From Paroedura picta (lineage: Eukaryota; Chordata; Lepidosauria; Squamata; Gekkonidae), in NCBI RefSeq assembly GCF_049243985.1, contig NC_135375.1, positions 26,846,490 to 26,910,489 of the forward strand: DNA of 64,000 bases, written 5' to 3'. The first letter of the stretch is position 1. Every line of letters starts with the position of its first letter. Below are positions 22,133-32,057 of the stretch, one piece after another. Position numbers and translations under genes: made by a program. Under the pieces are notes generated by a model. That model ran no database searches. It was not told the origin of the DNA and saw only the letters and a list, made by a program, of their open reading frames with translations.

Positions 22133-22440
22133 CAGGGTGTAAACTGCACGGGGCTTTTATTCCAACCCCAGATCGATTCAGTCCCTGCCCTGTACACAGG
22201 ATGCGATTTCCGTTTGGATTTGGGGCGATTTTAATTTTCCTTCTGCAGCAAGAAGGAATGATCCGGAGTCACCCTACCTTTATTGTGCTTTATCTTGGAG
22301 CGATGAAAATCCTGAATATATTCAGAAAATCGCATTGTTTTGAATCTGGGCTCTCCTCCGTGGTAGAGGACCCATGATTGGCTACAGGTGGTCATGTGAC
22401 AAGCCTGCCTTAAAGGAGAAGCCCCTCTTCCTGTCTGTTC
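22133..22440 (+). repeat. Interspersed repeat, family X copy 2 (unclassified)
   Basis: Less diverged than copy 1 at 4467. It has CTGCACGGGGCTTTTATTCC, GATCGATTCAGTCCCTGCCC, GCGATTTCCGTTTGGATTTG, a TGATTGGCTACAGG block and GCCTGCCTTAAAGGAGAAGC in order. It is CpG-containing and not coding. Confidence 0.68.
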
Positions 22441-22564
22441 TCTGCCCGGGTGGTGGTGGTGGTGGCAGGGATTAAAGCTCAGAGTGAAGTTCTTGCTGAT
22501 TTCAAACCTCCAAAAGAAAAAAATTCATTTCTTCACAAATATTTTTTATTATTTTATTATATTG

Positions 22565-22610
22565 TCTACTGTTTTTAAGACTACTGTCTTTAAGACTACT
22601 GTCTTAAAAA
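22565..22610 (+). repeat. 46-bp 5' extension between target duplication and Sauria SINE
   Basis: Three tandem near-copies of an AAGACTACTGTCTT-type unit lie between the target duplication and the canonical SINE start GAGCCTCTTG. This stretch is inside the retroposed unit but is not SINE sequence. Confidence 0.7.
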
Positions 22611-22883
22611 GAGCCTCTTGTGGCGCAGAGTGGTAAGGCAGCCGTCTGAAAGCTCTGCCCATGAGGCGGGGAGTTCAATCCCAGCAGCCGGCTCAAGGTT
22701 GACTCAGCCTTCCATCCTTCCGAGGTCGGTAAAATAAGTACCCAGCTTGCTGGGGGGTAAACGGTAATGACTGGGGAAGGCACTGGCAAACCACCCCGTA
22801 TTGAGTCTGCCATGAAAACGCTAGAGGGCATCTCCCCAAGGGTCAGACATGACTCAGTGCGTGCACAGGGAATACCTTTACCT
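22611..22883 (+). mobile_element. Sauria SINE, near full length
   Basis: A tRNA-derived head (GAGCCTCTTGTGGCGCAGAG, A box TGGCGCAGAGTGG, B box GAGTTCAATCC) is followed by the central domain AAGGTTGACTCAGCCTTCC and a BovB-like 3' end (GAAAACGCTAGAGGGC, GGTCAGACATGACTCAG), ending in ACCTTTACCTTT. A 13-bp target duplication TTTTATTATATTG sits at 22552-22564 and 22884-22896. BovB LINE machinery is the known partner for this SINE. Little divergence, so fairly young. Confidence 0.96.
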
Positions 22884-22896
22884 TTTTATTATATTG

Positions 22897-23549
22897 GTGT
22901 AAGAAACTGGCTACTATGGAAAGGGCTACATCATCCTATTTTTTTCTCCCTCTAGCATTACCCCTTTGATCCAAATTACAACTTCATGTCCTGAAGATAC
23001 TTGCTCAGTAAATATTATTAAAAGCTTTCAGGGCTTAGTTACTCACATTTGTGTGTATTGTGTAGTATGCCCCCAAGGTTTGCTGGAAGTGATCATCCTT
23101 TGCCCTGAGAAAATCTAAAATGCACCCTTAAAAAAAAAGAGTTAAATTGCCAAAAGGTTCAAGAGAATCACACAACTAGATAGCAATGGTGGGAAAGTCT
23201 TGCTCATCCCATACGTTTCACATCAGACAACATTGGCTGAGCTATGCCAAGAGATACATTTACTTTCCAAAAGTTTTAATTGAGAACTTCAAAGAATTCT
23301 GGATGTCCTTTAGTTTTGTGAGAACTTGAATTATGATTGAGAGTCCTGCTGTGGAAGAAAAGAGCATAGAGGACTGATTGCCGGGGTTTGTGATATGGAC
23401 TTAGAAAGTTTGACAAAATAATTGAAATCTCCTTAATTGTCACCTGAAAATATTTGATGACACCATTACTGATCAAGTTAGAAATGTGAATTACATGTGG
23501 CTACAAGTGAGATCTATGCTGTTGGGAAAGGAATTCTCACCGGGAAGAG
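22897..23549. other. Noncoding sequence
   Basis: No feature supported. Confidence 0.4.
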
Positions 23550-23718
23550 CCTATTGCTCAGTGGAGGTGATATGTCAAGTCCTGGTTACTTGACATAAAG
23601 GTTTTGGGGAACAGGGCTGGGAAAGACCTTTCTCTTCTGAGGTCTGAGATAGAGCTACTGTCTGTTTGAGAAGACAATACTGAGCAAGGTGGACCAATGG
23701 TTTGATTCAGTACAAGAC
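23550..23718 (+). mobile_element. tRNA-derived SINE, CATCTGCTT family, old copy
   Basis: The head is ATTGCTCAGTGGAGGTGATA. The 3' part, AGAAGACAATACTGAGCAAG, GTGGACCAATGGTTTGATTC and AGTACAAGAC, is the well conserved end block of this family. The middle is rearranged. Confidence 0.75.
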
Positions 23719-24056
23719 TTGCTCCATCTCAAGTTCACGAGAAGAGGACACTTCATTCTGCCATATTAGCTTGAGTGGATGGGCTGTCTTGTGGACTTCA
23801 GTGGGAGCAGTCTCTTCCTGCATCTATCCCAGGAAGATGCATTTTAGGAATGGGAACTCTGCAGGTATCTCAGATACTTTCAACTGGGATCTCAACAATG
23901 TTGTGTGGTTGAGAGACTGGATGTTAAGACTGGATTTGAAAATGTTAAGCAAGCAAATGTTTAGATTGCATCGGTTCATATGCATATGGTGCTGTGGTTT
24001 GTTCAGAAGTCAAAAAAGTGATAATGCTCAATTACTACATCCTAACTTCAAACATA

Positions 24057-24336
24057 GAGACTCTTGTGGCGCAGAGTGGTAAGGCAGCCGCCTGAAAGCT
24101 TTGCCCATGAGGTTGGGAGTTCGATCCCAGCAGCCGGCTCAAGGTTGACTCAGCCTTCCATCCTTCCGAGGTCGGTAAAATGAGTACCCAGCTTGCTGGG
24201 GGGTAAACGGTAATGACTGGGGAAGGCACTGGCAAACCACCCCGTATTGAGTCTGCCATGAAAACGCTAGAGGGCGTCACCCCAAGGGTCAGACATGACC
24301 CAGTGCTTGCACAGGGGTTACCTTTACCTTTACCTT
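24057..24336 (+). mobile_element. Sauria SINE, full length, perfect 14-bp target duplication
   Basis: The full structure runs from GAGACTCTTGTGGCGCAGAG through the B box GGAGTTCGATCC, the central AAGGTTGACTCAGCC block, the BovB-like end GGGTCAGACATGACCC and the (ACCTTT)n tail. The 14-base TAACTTCAAACATA occurs at 24043-24056 and 24337-24350. It is 280 bp and close to the copy at 26946, so it is recent on this family's scale. Confidence 0.97.
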
Positions 24337-24871
24337 TAACTTCAAACATATCGTTCTGACTGTCATTTCCCTTAATAAGATTATTTCCCTCTTCCTGCAA
24401 TCACATACTTACTCAAACCAATACACCTGGGATCAACTTAAAAAAACAACAGATGTCCTATTTTATACCATTTATAAAGTACTATACTTCGGATAAGTAC
24501 TGATTCCCTGAAGCGCCCACTCCCCATATGATAAAAGTATTCAAATAACTGACATAATTGCCCAGAAAAAGTAGGTTGAGAGTACGCTACATACAAATGT
24601 TTGCTGCAGAAAGGCATGTCTCAAGTTGCCCCTGTTTGTTTGTACAACTACTTAAAATAGAAGGGGAGACATTGTTCACAACCAACCACAACTTCTTTTG
24701 TTCAAATTGGATTGGCACCACTCAAAATATACTGCGCCGCCAATGCTGTGACGCATCGATGAGCATTGATTTGGTTGTGTTGTTTTGAGCTGTGTTTTTT
24801 CCTGTATACTTTCTTTCCATTTCTGCACAGGTACAGCTTTGCAGAAGCTGATTTAGATGTAATAAATATCC

Positions 24872-25165
24872 TCAGTGCAATCTTATGCAGAGTTATACCC
24901 ACCTAAGTCCACTGAAGTCAATGCAGCTGCAGCTCTCTTGAGGAGAATTCACTGAAGACTTTAGCAAAACCCATCGGATCAGATTAGGTTGCTTGGTTTA
25001 TAAGTAGGGCAGGGAGTTTAAAACCAAAGTTTAAATCAGAGTTTTAAACAGGTCATTTTTATCCATTAAGAGAGTAATCTTAAATAGGTTTACTCAGAGT
25101 ATTACTCAAGGTTAATCAATAAGACTTACTCCCAGGAAAGTATTTTCAGTGTGGCACAATAGGAC
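24872..25165. repeat. AACTCTGCRCAGGA-type repeat, copies 2 and 3 (reverse)
   Basis: CAGTGCAATCTTATGCAGAG and CTAAGTCCACTGAAGTCAAT (24872-24925) are the reverse complement of the block at 5440-5560. A second, weaker copy around 25085-25160 (GTTTACTCAGAGTATTACTC, GACTTACTCCCAGGAAAGTA) follows 150 bp later. Confidence 0.5.
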
Positions 25166-25293
25166 AGCAAAGATAGACTTGAAAATGTCTGCCAAGTCAA
25201 AATTATTGTATCCTCCTGTGTATTTCCACTTGCATAAGTTCTTGTGCAACTAATTTCTGGGCATTATTCTATACAGGGAGAAAAGCTCTAGGG

Positions 25294-25530
25294 CAGGGGT
25301 TTCCAACATAGCACTCACCGACCCCTTTCTTTGTCCCCACCAAGTGTTTTTAGAAAGTAGGAGGGCGAAATGAGTTTTTTTGTTTGTCTTGTGTTTATAG
25401 CATAATGCTAAAGGTGGCTTTGTGTAACATGCTCTACCTGCGCAAACGGCAGAGTGATATTTGAAAAATGCAGAGAAACTTCCTTTTGACTAAACATGTT
25501 AGGTCAGCCCAGCTTAAATTCTTAATCCAT
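25294..25530 (+). mobile_element. Probable hAT fragment (CAGGGGTTTCCAACAT end)
   Basis: A CAGGG-type terminus followed by GCACTCACCGACCCC, CACCAAGTGTTTTTAGAAAG and TAGGAGGGCGAAATGAG, a block order I know from lizard hAT-like repeats. The right terminus is not found. Confidence 0.5.
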
Positions 25531-26588
25531 GTAACTGGAACTTCTACTTGTCATCAGATCTTCCCAATTTGAATATACTTTTCTAATTGAGGTGGAAGTT
25601 GATAATAACAGCATTTCACCAAATGTGTCGATCTACAATATGACTTTTCAAAATGCATTCTCTCACTCCCTCTTTCTTCGCCCCCTGCCTATTGCCATAT
25701 CCCTTGCTGACGCTTGAGATGGGCATCAATCCTTGTGAAGAGACCATTGGTCATCAGGGCCTTTAAGCTTGGGAGATAAAATATGCCCCACTCGAAGTTC
25801 TGTGAACTTGGTGCTGCTAGAATTTTTTTACAGTCAACAAAAAAGAGGGGGGGGGGAAGTGTGTAAATAAAAGTAAACAATTTGTCGATGTTTTATAGCT
25901 GGTAGCTGCAAAGTGGCAGGAAGATATCAGTCTGCAGATTGAAAAGAAACAACTCGAACAGCACTGGAAGGCTTAAAAAATGAGTAATCTAACAGGAAGC
26001 TAGGTGAGAAGTCCACCAGGTTTGGTATTAGTCAGTCATTACTATAAAAGGCCAGAATTGGCATCAAGGGAATGTTAAGCCGTGACTCTTTCCCCAAGCT
26101 TACACATTTTGCAAGACGCTCTTGGCAGCAACGAAATTTTGTTCAAAGGACACAATATGCCATTTTATATGGTAATTTTGCAGCGTTGGTACTCATTTTG
26201 TTAATTCTTTTAAATATTTATGCCAACCACTTTCAAGTTGTGCTACATGTGGTAATCTCTTCTTTCAGCAGTAGGCATTCATGAGACAGATTAAAAGAAG
26301 AACATTCACAAAACAAAGAGCTTGCTGATCGTACAATGGCTCAGGCTACAAGTTGAAGAATGACTGGTTCACTCAGGCCCTTTTCTGAACACATTCAAGC
26401 GCTTCAGCATAAGGGTTTATGGCTGTGACCCTTAAAACTCATGCTTGGAATCTGGGGAACAAAGGACAGGTCTATATGTACAGCAGAATGCGGTGTCAAA
26501 GTGCTTAGGCAGAAAAGCAGATGCTTTTTGTTCCAGTACCATTAGAGGTGTTCACCATGTTAATCCATTTTGTTAAAAAACACTAGGT
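25531..26588. other. Noncoding sequence
   Basis: No gene or repeat supported. There is a G-run at 25848-25857. Confidence 0.4.
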
Positions 26589-26784
26589 CAGTCTTTCTCA
26601 ACCTTTTTTACTATTGGGAAACTGCTGGAACATTTTTTAGGCTTTGAGAAACCTCGGAAATGGTGTCAGCAGGCCACACCTCCCTGCCACACCCCTGGAA
26701 TTCACATGTCACCAGAAGTGATATCACCGAGACAATCCCACCAGATGTGACATCACCAGGCCACTCCCACAGCACAGGAAGTGA

Positions 26785-27250
26785 CAGAAGAGAAATATTT
26801 TCAGATGATTTGTGAACAGAACCATATTCTAGGTCAGCTACCAGTGACTTTGTGCTTCTTTGCCAAAGAGAATTTGCAGTGGTGTCTTCTGCGTTTTCCC
26901 TGTGGAAAAAAACAGCCAATATTTAGGAGTGTGAAACAGTGACAAGCAGCCGGCTCAAGGTTGACTCAGCCTTTCATCCTTCCGAGGTCGGTAAAATGAG
27001 TACCCAGCTTGCTGGGGGGTAAACGGTAACGACTGGGGAAGGCACTGGCAAACCACCCCGTATTGAGTCTGCCATGAAAACGCTAGAGGGCGTCACCCCA
27101 AGGGTCAGACATGACTCGGTGCTTGCACAGGGGATACCTTTACCTTTACCTTTTAACAGTGACAAAGAAGAAGCCCCCAGAAATATTTTCAGATGATTTG
27201 TGAACAGAACCAAACCTGCATTTTAGGCTGGCTACCAGTTTTCTCTTCTT
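26785..27250. repeat. Internal direct repeat of the hAT, split by a Sauria SINE
   Basis: GAAATATTTTCAGATGATTT then GTGAACAGAACCA occurs at 26790-26822 and again at 27179-27211, each followed by a TAGG-C-GCTACCAGT block. Subtracting the SINE and its duplication, the repeat period is about 170 bp. So the tandem duplication existed before the SINE landed. Confidence 0.8.
26946..27154 (+). mobile_element. Sauria SINE, 5'-truncated, inside the hAT
   Basis: It starts in the central domain at GCAGCCGGCTCAAGG, lacks the tRNA head, and runs to the (ACCTTT)n tail. An 11-base target duplication AACAGTGACAA lies at 26935-26945 and 27155-27165. It is nearly identical to the SINE at 24057 over their shared length. 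Truncation at the 5' end is the usual outcome of incomplete reverse transcription. Confidence 0.96.
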
Positions 27251-27616
27251 TCCCTTTATCTCTAAATTAGGCCTTACAGTGATGCCCAAATATTCGTCTG
27301 TGTTGTATTCAAGCAAGCTCCGGTACAGCTGCACTCAGACTCTACCCCAAAGCAAAACAACAGAGATGTTGTGATTGATAAAACCTGGTACTTTTTTGCT
27401 TTTCCTGGGGATGCTGGGATATTATGTCAGTGGGTACAACAAGGAAGAAATTGGAACAAGGCCATTCATTGACTGGCACAAGCTCCAGAAGACCAAGGTC
27501 TCCATTGAAGTCTGGGTGAGCTGCAAGGACATCTCTGGATCATGTAACTGGGAGTCAACAGTACTGCAGCAAAATGTTCAAGGCCTTCAGATGAATTTCA
27601 GGATATGCTTCTTTCA

Positions 27617-27725
27617 CAACAAAACTTGATTCCAATAGCACCTTTAAGGCCAACAAAGATTTATTCAATGTGTGAGTGCGTGGACTCTTCCTCAGAAAAT
27701 GGAACAAGGATCATAAGAGTGTAGA
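27617..27725 (-). repeat. GTTGGCCTTAAAGGTGCTATTGG-type repeat fragment
   Basis: The minus strand reads AAATCTTTGTTGGCCTTAAA then GGTGCTATTGGAATCAAG, a common reptile repeat block. A second copy is at 46550-46640 in plus orientation. Its class is uncertain. Confidence 0.55.
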
Positions 27726-27815
27726 TATCAGGGGAAAGTAAATTAGTAGCAAATTAGTAAACTGTGCCATAACATCCAATTATGCAGTTTGATAATTCTT
27801 TGCTAAAAAAGCTAA

Positions 27816-29340
27816 TCAGACAGAAATCCAAAACTCATCCATGGGCAGATTACTGAATTTTATCTTGAGTGTACAATCCAACTGCAGCTCACAAAGTTCC
27901 TCTTCCTTCAAAGTGAGGTTCTCTGCCATAGTGGAAGGTACAGAGAAAGGATCCCTCACCCATTCATACATTTGTGTTGAAACTGAAGGAAAGTATTGTT
28001 CAATTTTGTTCTGCAGAACTTCCCGGTGGTTGATCATTAGATGGGCAATTTCCTGGTATTCTCCCACACGCCAAAGCCCAAGCAGCTATGGAAACATTTC
28101 AGTATTTCCTTTTGCGACATAACTTTTCCAAAGGTTCAGCTTTCTTTTCAATCCATGAATCTTGTCCCTGGATGTCAAAATATTTTCTCCAGGGCCTTGC
28201 AGAGGCTTGTTCAGCTGGTTCAGGTAATGAAAAACGTCTGCTATAAGTAGGCAACTTTCTTCAAACATTTTTCATCTTCCAAGCAGGCAGCAAATTGTGG
28301 AATGCTGTTTTCTCAAAAGTACTCCTGCAGTTCTCCCCTCAGCTCAAACAACCTGTTGAGAACTCTTCCTCTGCTGAGCCACCATACTTCTGCGTGTAGC
28401 AGGAGAGCGATATGCTCTTTATCCATTTCCTCACACAGTTTTTGAAACAGTCTTGAGGGGAGCAGTCTTTGTTTGATGAAGTTAACCATTTTTGGTGCAT
28501 CATCCAGACCTTTTTTCGTTTCATCTTCAAGGGTTTTTGACACCAGCGCTTCTCCATGAAGAAAACAGTGTGTCTTGACAACGTGAGGATTTTATTTTCT
28601 CACAAGGGAAACAAAATCTTTTATGGAGCCAACCACTGACGGAGCGCCATCAGTACAAATGCAAACACAGTTCTCCCAAGTTCTATCTGCCCTTTTCTTC
28701 CAGATATGAACACAAAAGGTTCAATACATCCTGGCCTCTGGAGGTCGCTTGTAGTTTTTTGCACAGAAAAAGTGGTCCTGAATTGCCCCATCCTTAACAA
28801 ATCTAACAAGTGCCATGACATGGCACTTATTGGTTAAATTTGTGGCTTCATCAACTTACAGCGAAAAGCAGTTGTTCCTCATATTTCACACAAACCCTCT
28901 TCAGCATCATGTGACATGTCATCAATGCGCCAACTTATTGTGCTATTTGACAGTGGAAGCTTTTCAATTTCTTGTGCTGCTTGTGGTCCTAGAAGTGTTT
29001 CCACTATCATTTTACCTGCTGGCTGGATTAGGATCTCACCCCCAGTGTGACTTTTCCTTTGCTGCACAATACGTTTTGCCACCAAATAACTTGCTTCTTG
29101 GGCTTTTTAAAGGACGGTCACATTTTACAAAAGTCTCACTCTGTGTCTTCTGTGATACCAACAGCTGGTTAAAATACTTGGGACCATTTTTTGTCATGTG
29201 GCTTTGATTTGTGTTGAAGTGTCTTTTTAACCTTGCTGGAACACTGCTGTATTATCATGTTTCCTTGCCACAGATGAGGCACAGTGGAATAGGACAGCTT
29301 GGTTTACCAACCCATGTGAAACCACATGATAAGGAGACTC
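27816..29340 (-). pseudogene. hAT transposase relic, ZBED/Charlie-like
   Basis: Fragments appear in the right order on the minus strand. Near 29215-29300 is a BED-finger remnant (PLCLICGKE then RLKRHFNTN, with the Cys pair kept). At 28879-29085 a segment reads YLVAKRI-like, KSHTGGE, then LPLSNSTISWRIDDMSHD, the conserved start of the RNase-H-like region. At 28313-28543 it reads VNFIKQRLLPSRLFQKLCEE and LLLHAEVWWLSRGRVLNRLF. At 28086-28268 it reads LIADVFHYLNQLNKPLQGPG and LNLWKSYVAKGNTEMFP. At 27816-28067 it reads EELCELQLDCTLKIKF and MDEFWISV. These match the FAM200/ZBED5/SCAND3 group of transposase-derived proteins. At least four frame changes and stops break it, and the C-terminal dimerisation (hATC) segment is not readable. 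It is therefore a transposon relic and not a domesticated host gene. Confidence 0.92.
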
Positions 29341-29579
29341 ACTGTGAAACAGACTTTTGGGGAGTCCATTGATGGGCCATGGCTGGAAGATGTCTGAGGA
29401 AAATGATGTTCTTCAATATCGTTTTCATGCTGATCAGCATTGTTACTTGTAGAACTGTCTTCTTCTCTCTCACACGTCCTCTTCTGGTAGCACCACGTTG
29501 GACCTTCAACCTGTGGACAAGTTCCCTGTGGACAAGTTAATACTACATTGTATCATCCTGATCACTGCCAATTTGGGGG

Positions 29580-30050
29580 AGACATGATCATTGATCCAGA
29601 GCAGGGGTAGTCAAACTGCGGCCCTCCAGATGTCCATGGACTACAATTCCCAAGAGCTCCCTGCCAGCCCCTGATCCAGAGTATGGATTAGCAGCCTGAA
29701 ACCCTTGCCCTTGTTCTGTAGAACAGTCAGAGTCCTGCATACTGGAAGAGACAGAAATGGCAAGGATTCATGGCCAGTTTCTGGGAAACATGATCATTCA
29801 CCAGGAGTGTGGATTAATAAAACCTTGCATTTACCAGCAGCAAGAAGGAAGGGCTCCAAGGTCTTTTTGTTCTGTAGAACAGCTGGAATCCTGCAAATCG
29901 GAAGAATCAGAAATGGCAAGGAGTCTGCCAATTTTGGGAAACATGACCATTAACCAGGAGTGTGGGTTAATTGCCTGAAACCCTTGCACTTACTAGCAGC
30001 TAGAAGGAAGAACTCCAAGGTCATTCTGTGTACCAGAGCAGCCAAATTCC
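29580..30050. repeat. Internal tandem repeat of the hAT, three units
   Basis: Units begin with ACATGATCATT / ACATGATCATTCACCAGG / ACATGACCATTAACCAGG near 29581, 29788 and 29940. Each has TGAAACCCTTGC or a similar block and TTCTGTAGAACAG (29713, 29870) or TTCTGTGTACCAG. The period is about 130-155 bp once the nested MITE is removed. An 82-codon open frame through it is a by-product of the repeat. Confidence 0.75.
29602..29673. mobile_element. hAT MITE (CAGGGGTAGTCAA family), internally deleted, perfect 8-bp duplication
   Basis: It starts CAGGGGTAGTCAAACTGCGG and ends GCCAGCCCCTG. It is half of the palindromic family seen at 15232, cut to 72 bp but still bordered by ATCCAGAG at 29594-29601 and 29674-29681. 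The perfect duplication shows that this shortened form itself moved, or was trimmed internally after insertion. Confidence 0.9.
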
Positions 30051-30142
30051 TCCACAGTAAAGAAAGAAAGCCACCTGGGTGGGAGATTCTCACACATGCA
30101 GAAATTCCTGGTGAGCTCAAACAGGGCCGCCTCATAAGACAC

Positions 30143-30420
30143 AATAAATTATTATTTATTTATTATGTGATTTATAGCCTGCCACTCCCATTCCAGTGGT
30201 TCATGATGGGTCACAAAGTCCTCAATAAGACCCATTAAACCCCCATTAAAAGGACATTCCAATACAATAAACGCAAAACATAGCAAAGCAATAAAACAAC
30301 TCAATCCCCCCACCCAGCAGTCTAACAACCCACTATAGGGGAGGGAGAAGGAGGCCCTAGCTGACAACACCCTGGGTGCTAGCACTAAAGGAAGGAAGGT
30401 AGTTCAAGCAGGCTGCAATA
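30143..30420 (-). mobile_element. LINE 3' end (L2/CR1-like), diverged
   Basis: An A/T tail TAAATTATTATTTATTTATT is followed by TATAGCCTGCCACTCCCATT, corresponding to the terminal block of the LINE group, and an A-rich/C-rich 3' UTR. Its right edge is not sharp. Confidence 0.5.
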
Positions 30421-30585
30421 ATGGGCCAAGGCCCAGCATTGAGGTTGCAGCAAAGTGCAATATCAGGGGAGAGGTCATGGCAGAGAGGCTGCAGAGCTAG
30501 TATTTGGGCTTGTGCAGAAAAAGAAGAGTGGGCTGATGTATGCTCCCCCAACACCCCTCCACCACCACCTTGCAAGCCACAAATA

Positions 30586-30950
30586 GTCCTGTGGCCTACT
30601 CCACAGGGCTGGGAATAGTACTAGAGCAGGCATCTGCTGACCTATCACCCACCCACTCACCCCCATTGCCCCACCCTCTAATGCCAGAAACAGCCCTGCG
30701 GCCTAGGCTGCAGGGCCAGGAACAGGGCTGCAGCAGGCATCAGCCACTCCATCGCTCCCCATCCTGTCCCACCTCTAATGCCAGAATCGGACCTGCAGCT
30801 GGAGCAGGGATCCGCCACTCCATCACTCACTCACATACACCTCGCTCCACCTCTAATGCCAGAGTTGGCCCTGCTGCCTAATCTGCAGGGCCAGGAACAG
30901 GGCTGGAGCAGGCATCTTCCCACTCCATCACCCCTATAACACCCCCCCCC
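30586..30950. repeat. Subterminal tandem repeats of the hAT, about four units
   Basis: Units of 80-100 bp start with CCTCTAATGCCAGA (30674, 30772, 30851) and contain GCAGGGCCAGGAACAGGG, GCAGGCATC and CCACTCCATC. A partial first unit begins near 30586. The 578-bp derivative at 16635 has one unit. Subterminal repeats are the usual binding sites of hAT transposases. Confidence 0.85.
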
Positions 30951-31261
30951 CCGCAGTTAAGAGTAAATTAAAGTTCTTACCTCTCTGGAATGCAGTCACT
31001 ACATGTGCAATGAGCCTCAGCCAGCAAGGATGCTTATGGACAGGGCCCCTCCTCTTTTCACACTCCCCAAGCCCATCAGTGGCCATTTTGGGATTGGGGC
31101 AGGTCGACATGATCACATACGGCCGTATCATCCAATACATTTTTTACAAGATTTAAAAAAATATATTTTAAAGTTTATTCAATTCCACCTAATGAGTAAA
31201 ACCCTTCAAGGGCCATTGGGAAACCCCAGGGTTTTTGCAAAACTCCAGTTGAGAAAGCCTA

Positions 31262-31714
31262 TAGTAGGTCATGTCATCCTGATATGCCAAGAATACAGAA
31301 ATAACACAAGTCAAACAACACCAAGGCAACTCTTTTGTTAGCTAAATGATGTTTTAAAATAAGAATTTGGTGGACGGGGCAAGGGGACTATAGAAGAAAA
31401 AGGATAATTACCCTTATTGAGTGTGGTAATCTCCATGCAGAATTTGCTAAGATTTGGGCAATTTATCTGTCTTGACCTTTAACAAATGCTGAGTCAGGTG
31501 TCAGGCAGCCATAAGGGGCAGAAGGAGACACTGCATATATGCAAGTGACTTTTAATCTATCCATCTATATATATTTTTGGCGAGCAACCTGGTGAGGTGC
31601 CTGCCACAACAGATGGTGGAGAATAGCAGGAAACCATGCATGTACAAGTTGCTTTTTAACACAATCAGACATAGGCAAGTGGTTAAAACACTAGTCAACA
31701 CTTTGTCAAACTGA
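31262..31714. other. Noncoding sequence
   Basis: No feature supported. Confidence 0.4.
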
Positions 31715-32057
31715 GTTTATTTATGTATATTTATTTATTATATTTATATACCACCTTCCTTTTGGGCTCAGGGTGGTTTATATAGAACAAGGTAGAACAT
31801 AGGGTAAATAGAACATGAGAACATAGGAGTTCTCATGTACAACAGTGGCTTCAAAAACATTCAAAAACAGTAGTAACAATTAACCTGTTAACTAAGAATC
31901 CCATAGGTAGGTCATTTCAGTTTGTGGGGAGGGGTTTAGGAGGCCCGGCAGATGTTGTTGGTACAGTCGACCTCAACCAAATGCTGGGCGGAAGAGCTCC
32001 AATTTGCAGGCGCTGGAGAATCCTGGATTACCATGTTGTGGACATTTGCCCTGGTTT
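31715..32057 (-). mobile_element. LINE 3' end (L2/CR1-type)
   Basis: A tail TTTATTTATTATATTTATAT is followed by CACCTTCCTTTTGGGCTCAG and GGTGGTTTATATAGAAC. Its 3' UTR ends with GGAGGCCCGGCAGATGTTGT and GGCGGAAGAGCTCCAATTTG, the same blocks as at 10880-10960 and 54500-54570. Part of the RT C-terminal frame is present but unreadable. Confidence 0.78.

Larger units (their letters stand above)
26589..31261 (-). mobile_element. Decayed autonomous hAT (Charlie/ZBED-type) transposon, about 4.7 kb
   Basis: The left end CAGTCTTTCTCAACCTTTTT and right end CCAGTTGAGAAAGCCTA are inverted to each other (core CTTTCTCAAC). Flanks CACTAGGT and TAGTAGGT agree at 6 of 8, fitting an aged 8-bp hAT target duplication. 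Both termini match those of the 578-bp element at 16635. Between them lies a minus-strand transposase relic (27816-29340). The element also holds internal tandem repeats (29580-30050), a subterminal tandem array (30586-30950) and later insertions: a Sauria SINE at 26946, a hAT MITE at 29602 and a LINE 3' end at 30143. The claim that the two ends belong to one insertion is an inference from termini, flanks and content. Confidence 0.82.

Noticed and set aside
27375-27629. An 84-codon frame with a hydrophobic start resembling a signal peptide
   Set aside because: It lies inside the decayed hAT near other repeat fragments. The hydrophobic start alone is not evidence of a gene.
27816-29340. A domesticated transposase gene (ZBED/SCAND3/FAM200-like host gene)
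   Set aside because: The reading frame is broken repeatedly, the BED finger has stops, and it lies inside recognisable transposon termini with matching non-autonomous copies. It is a transposon relic.
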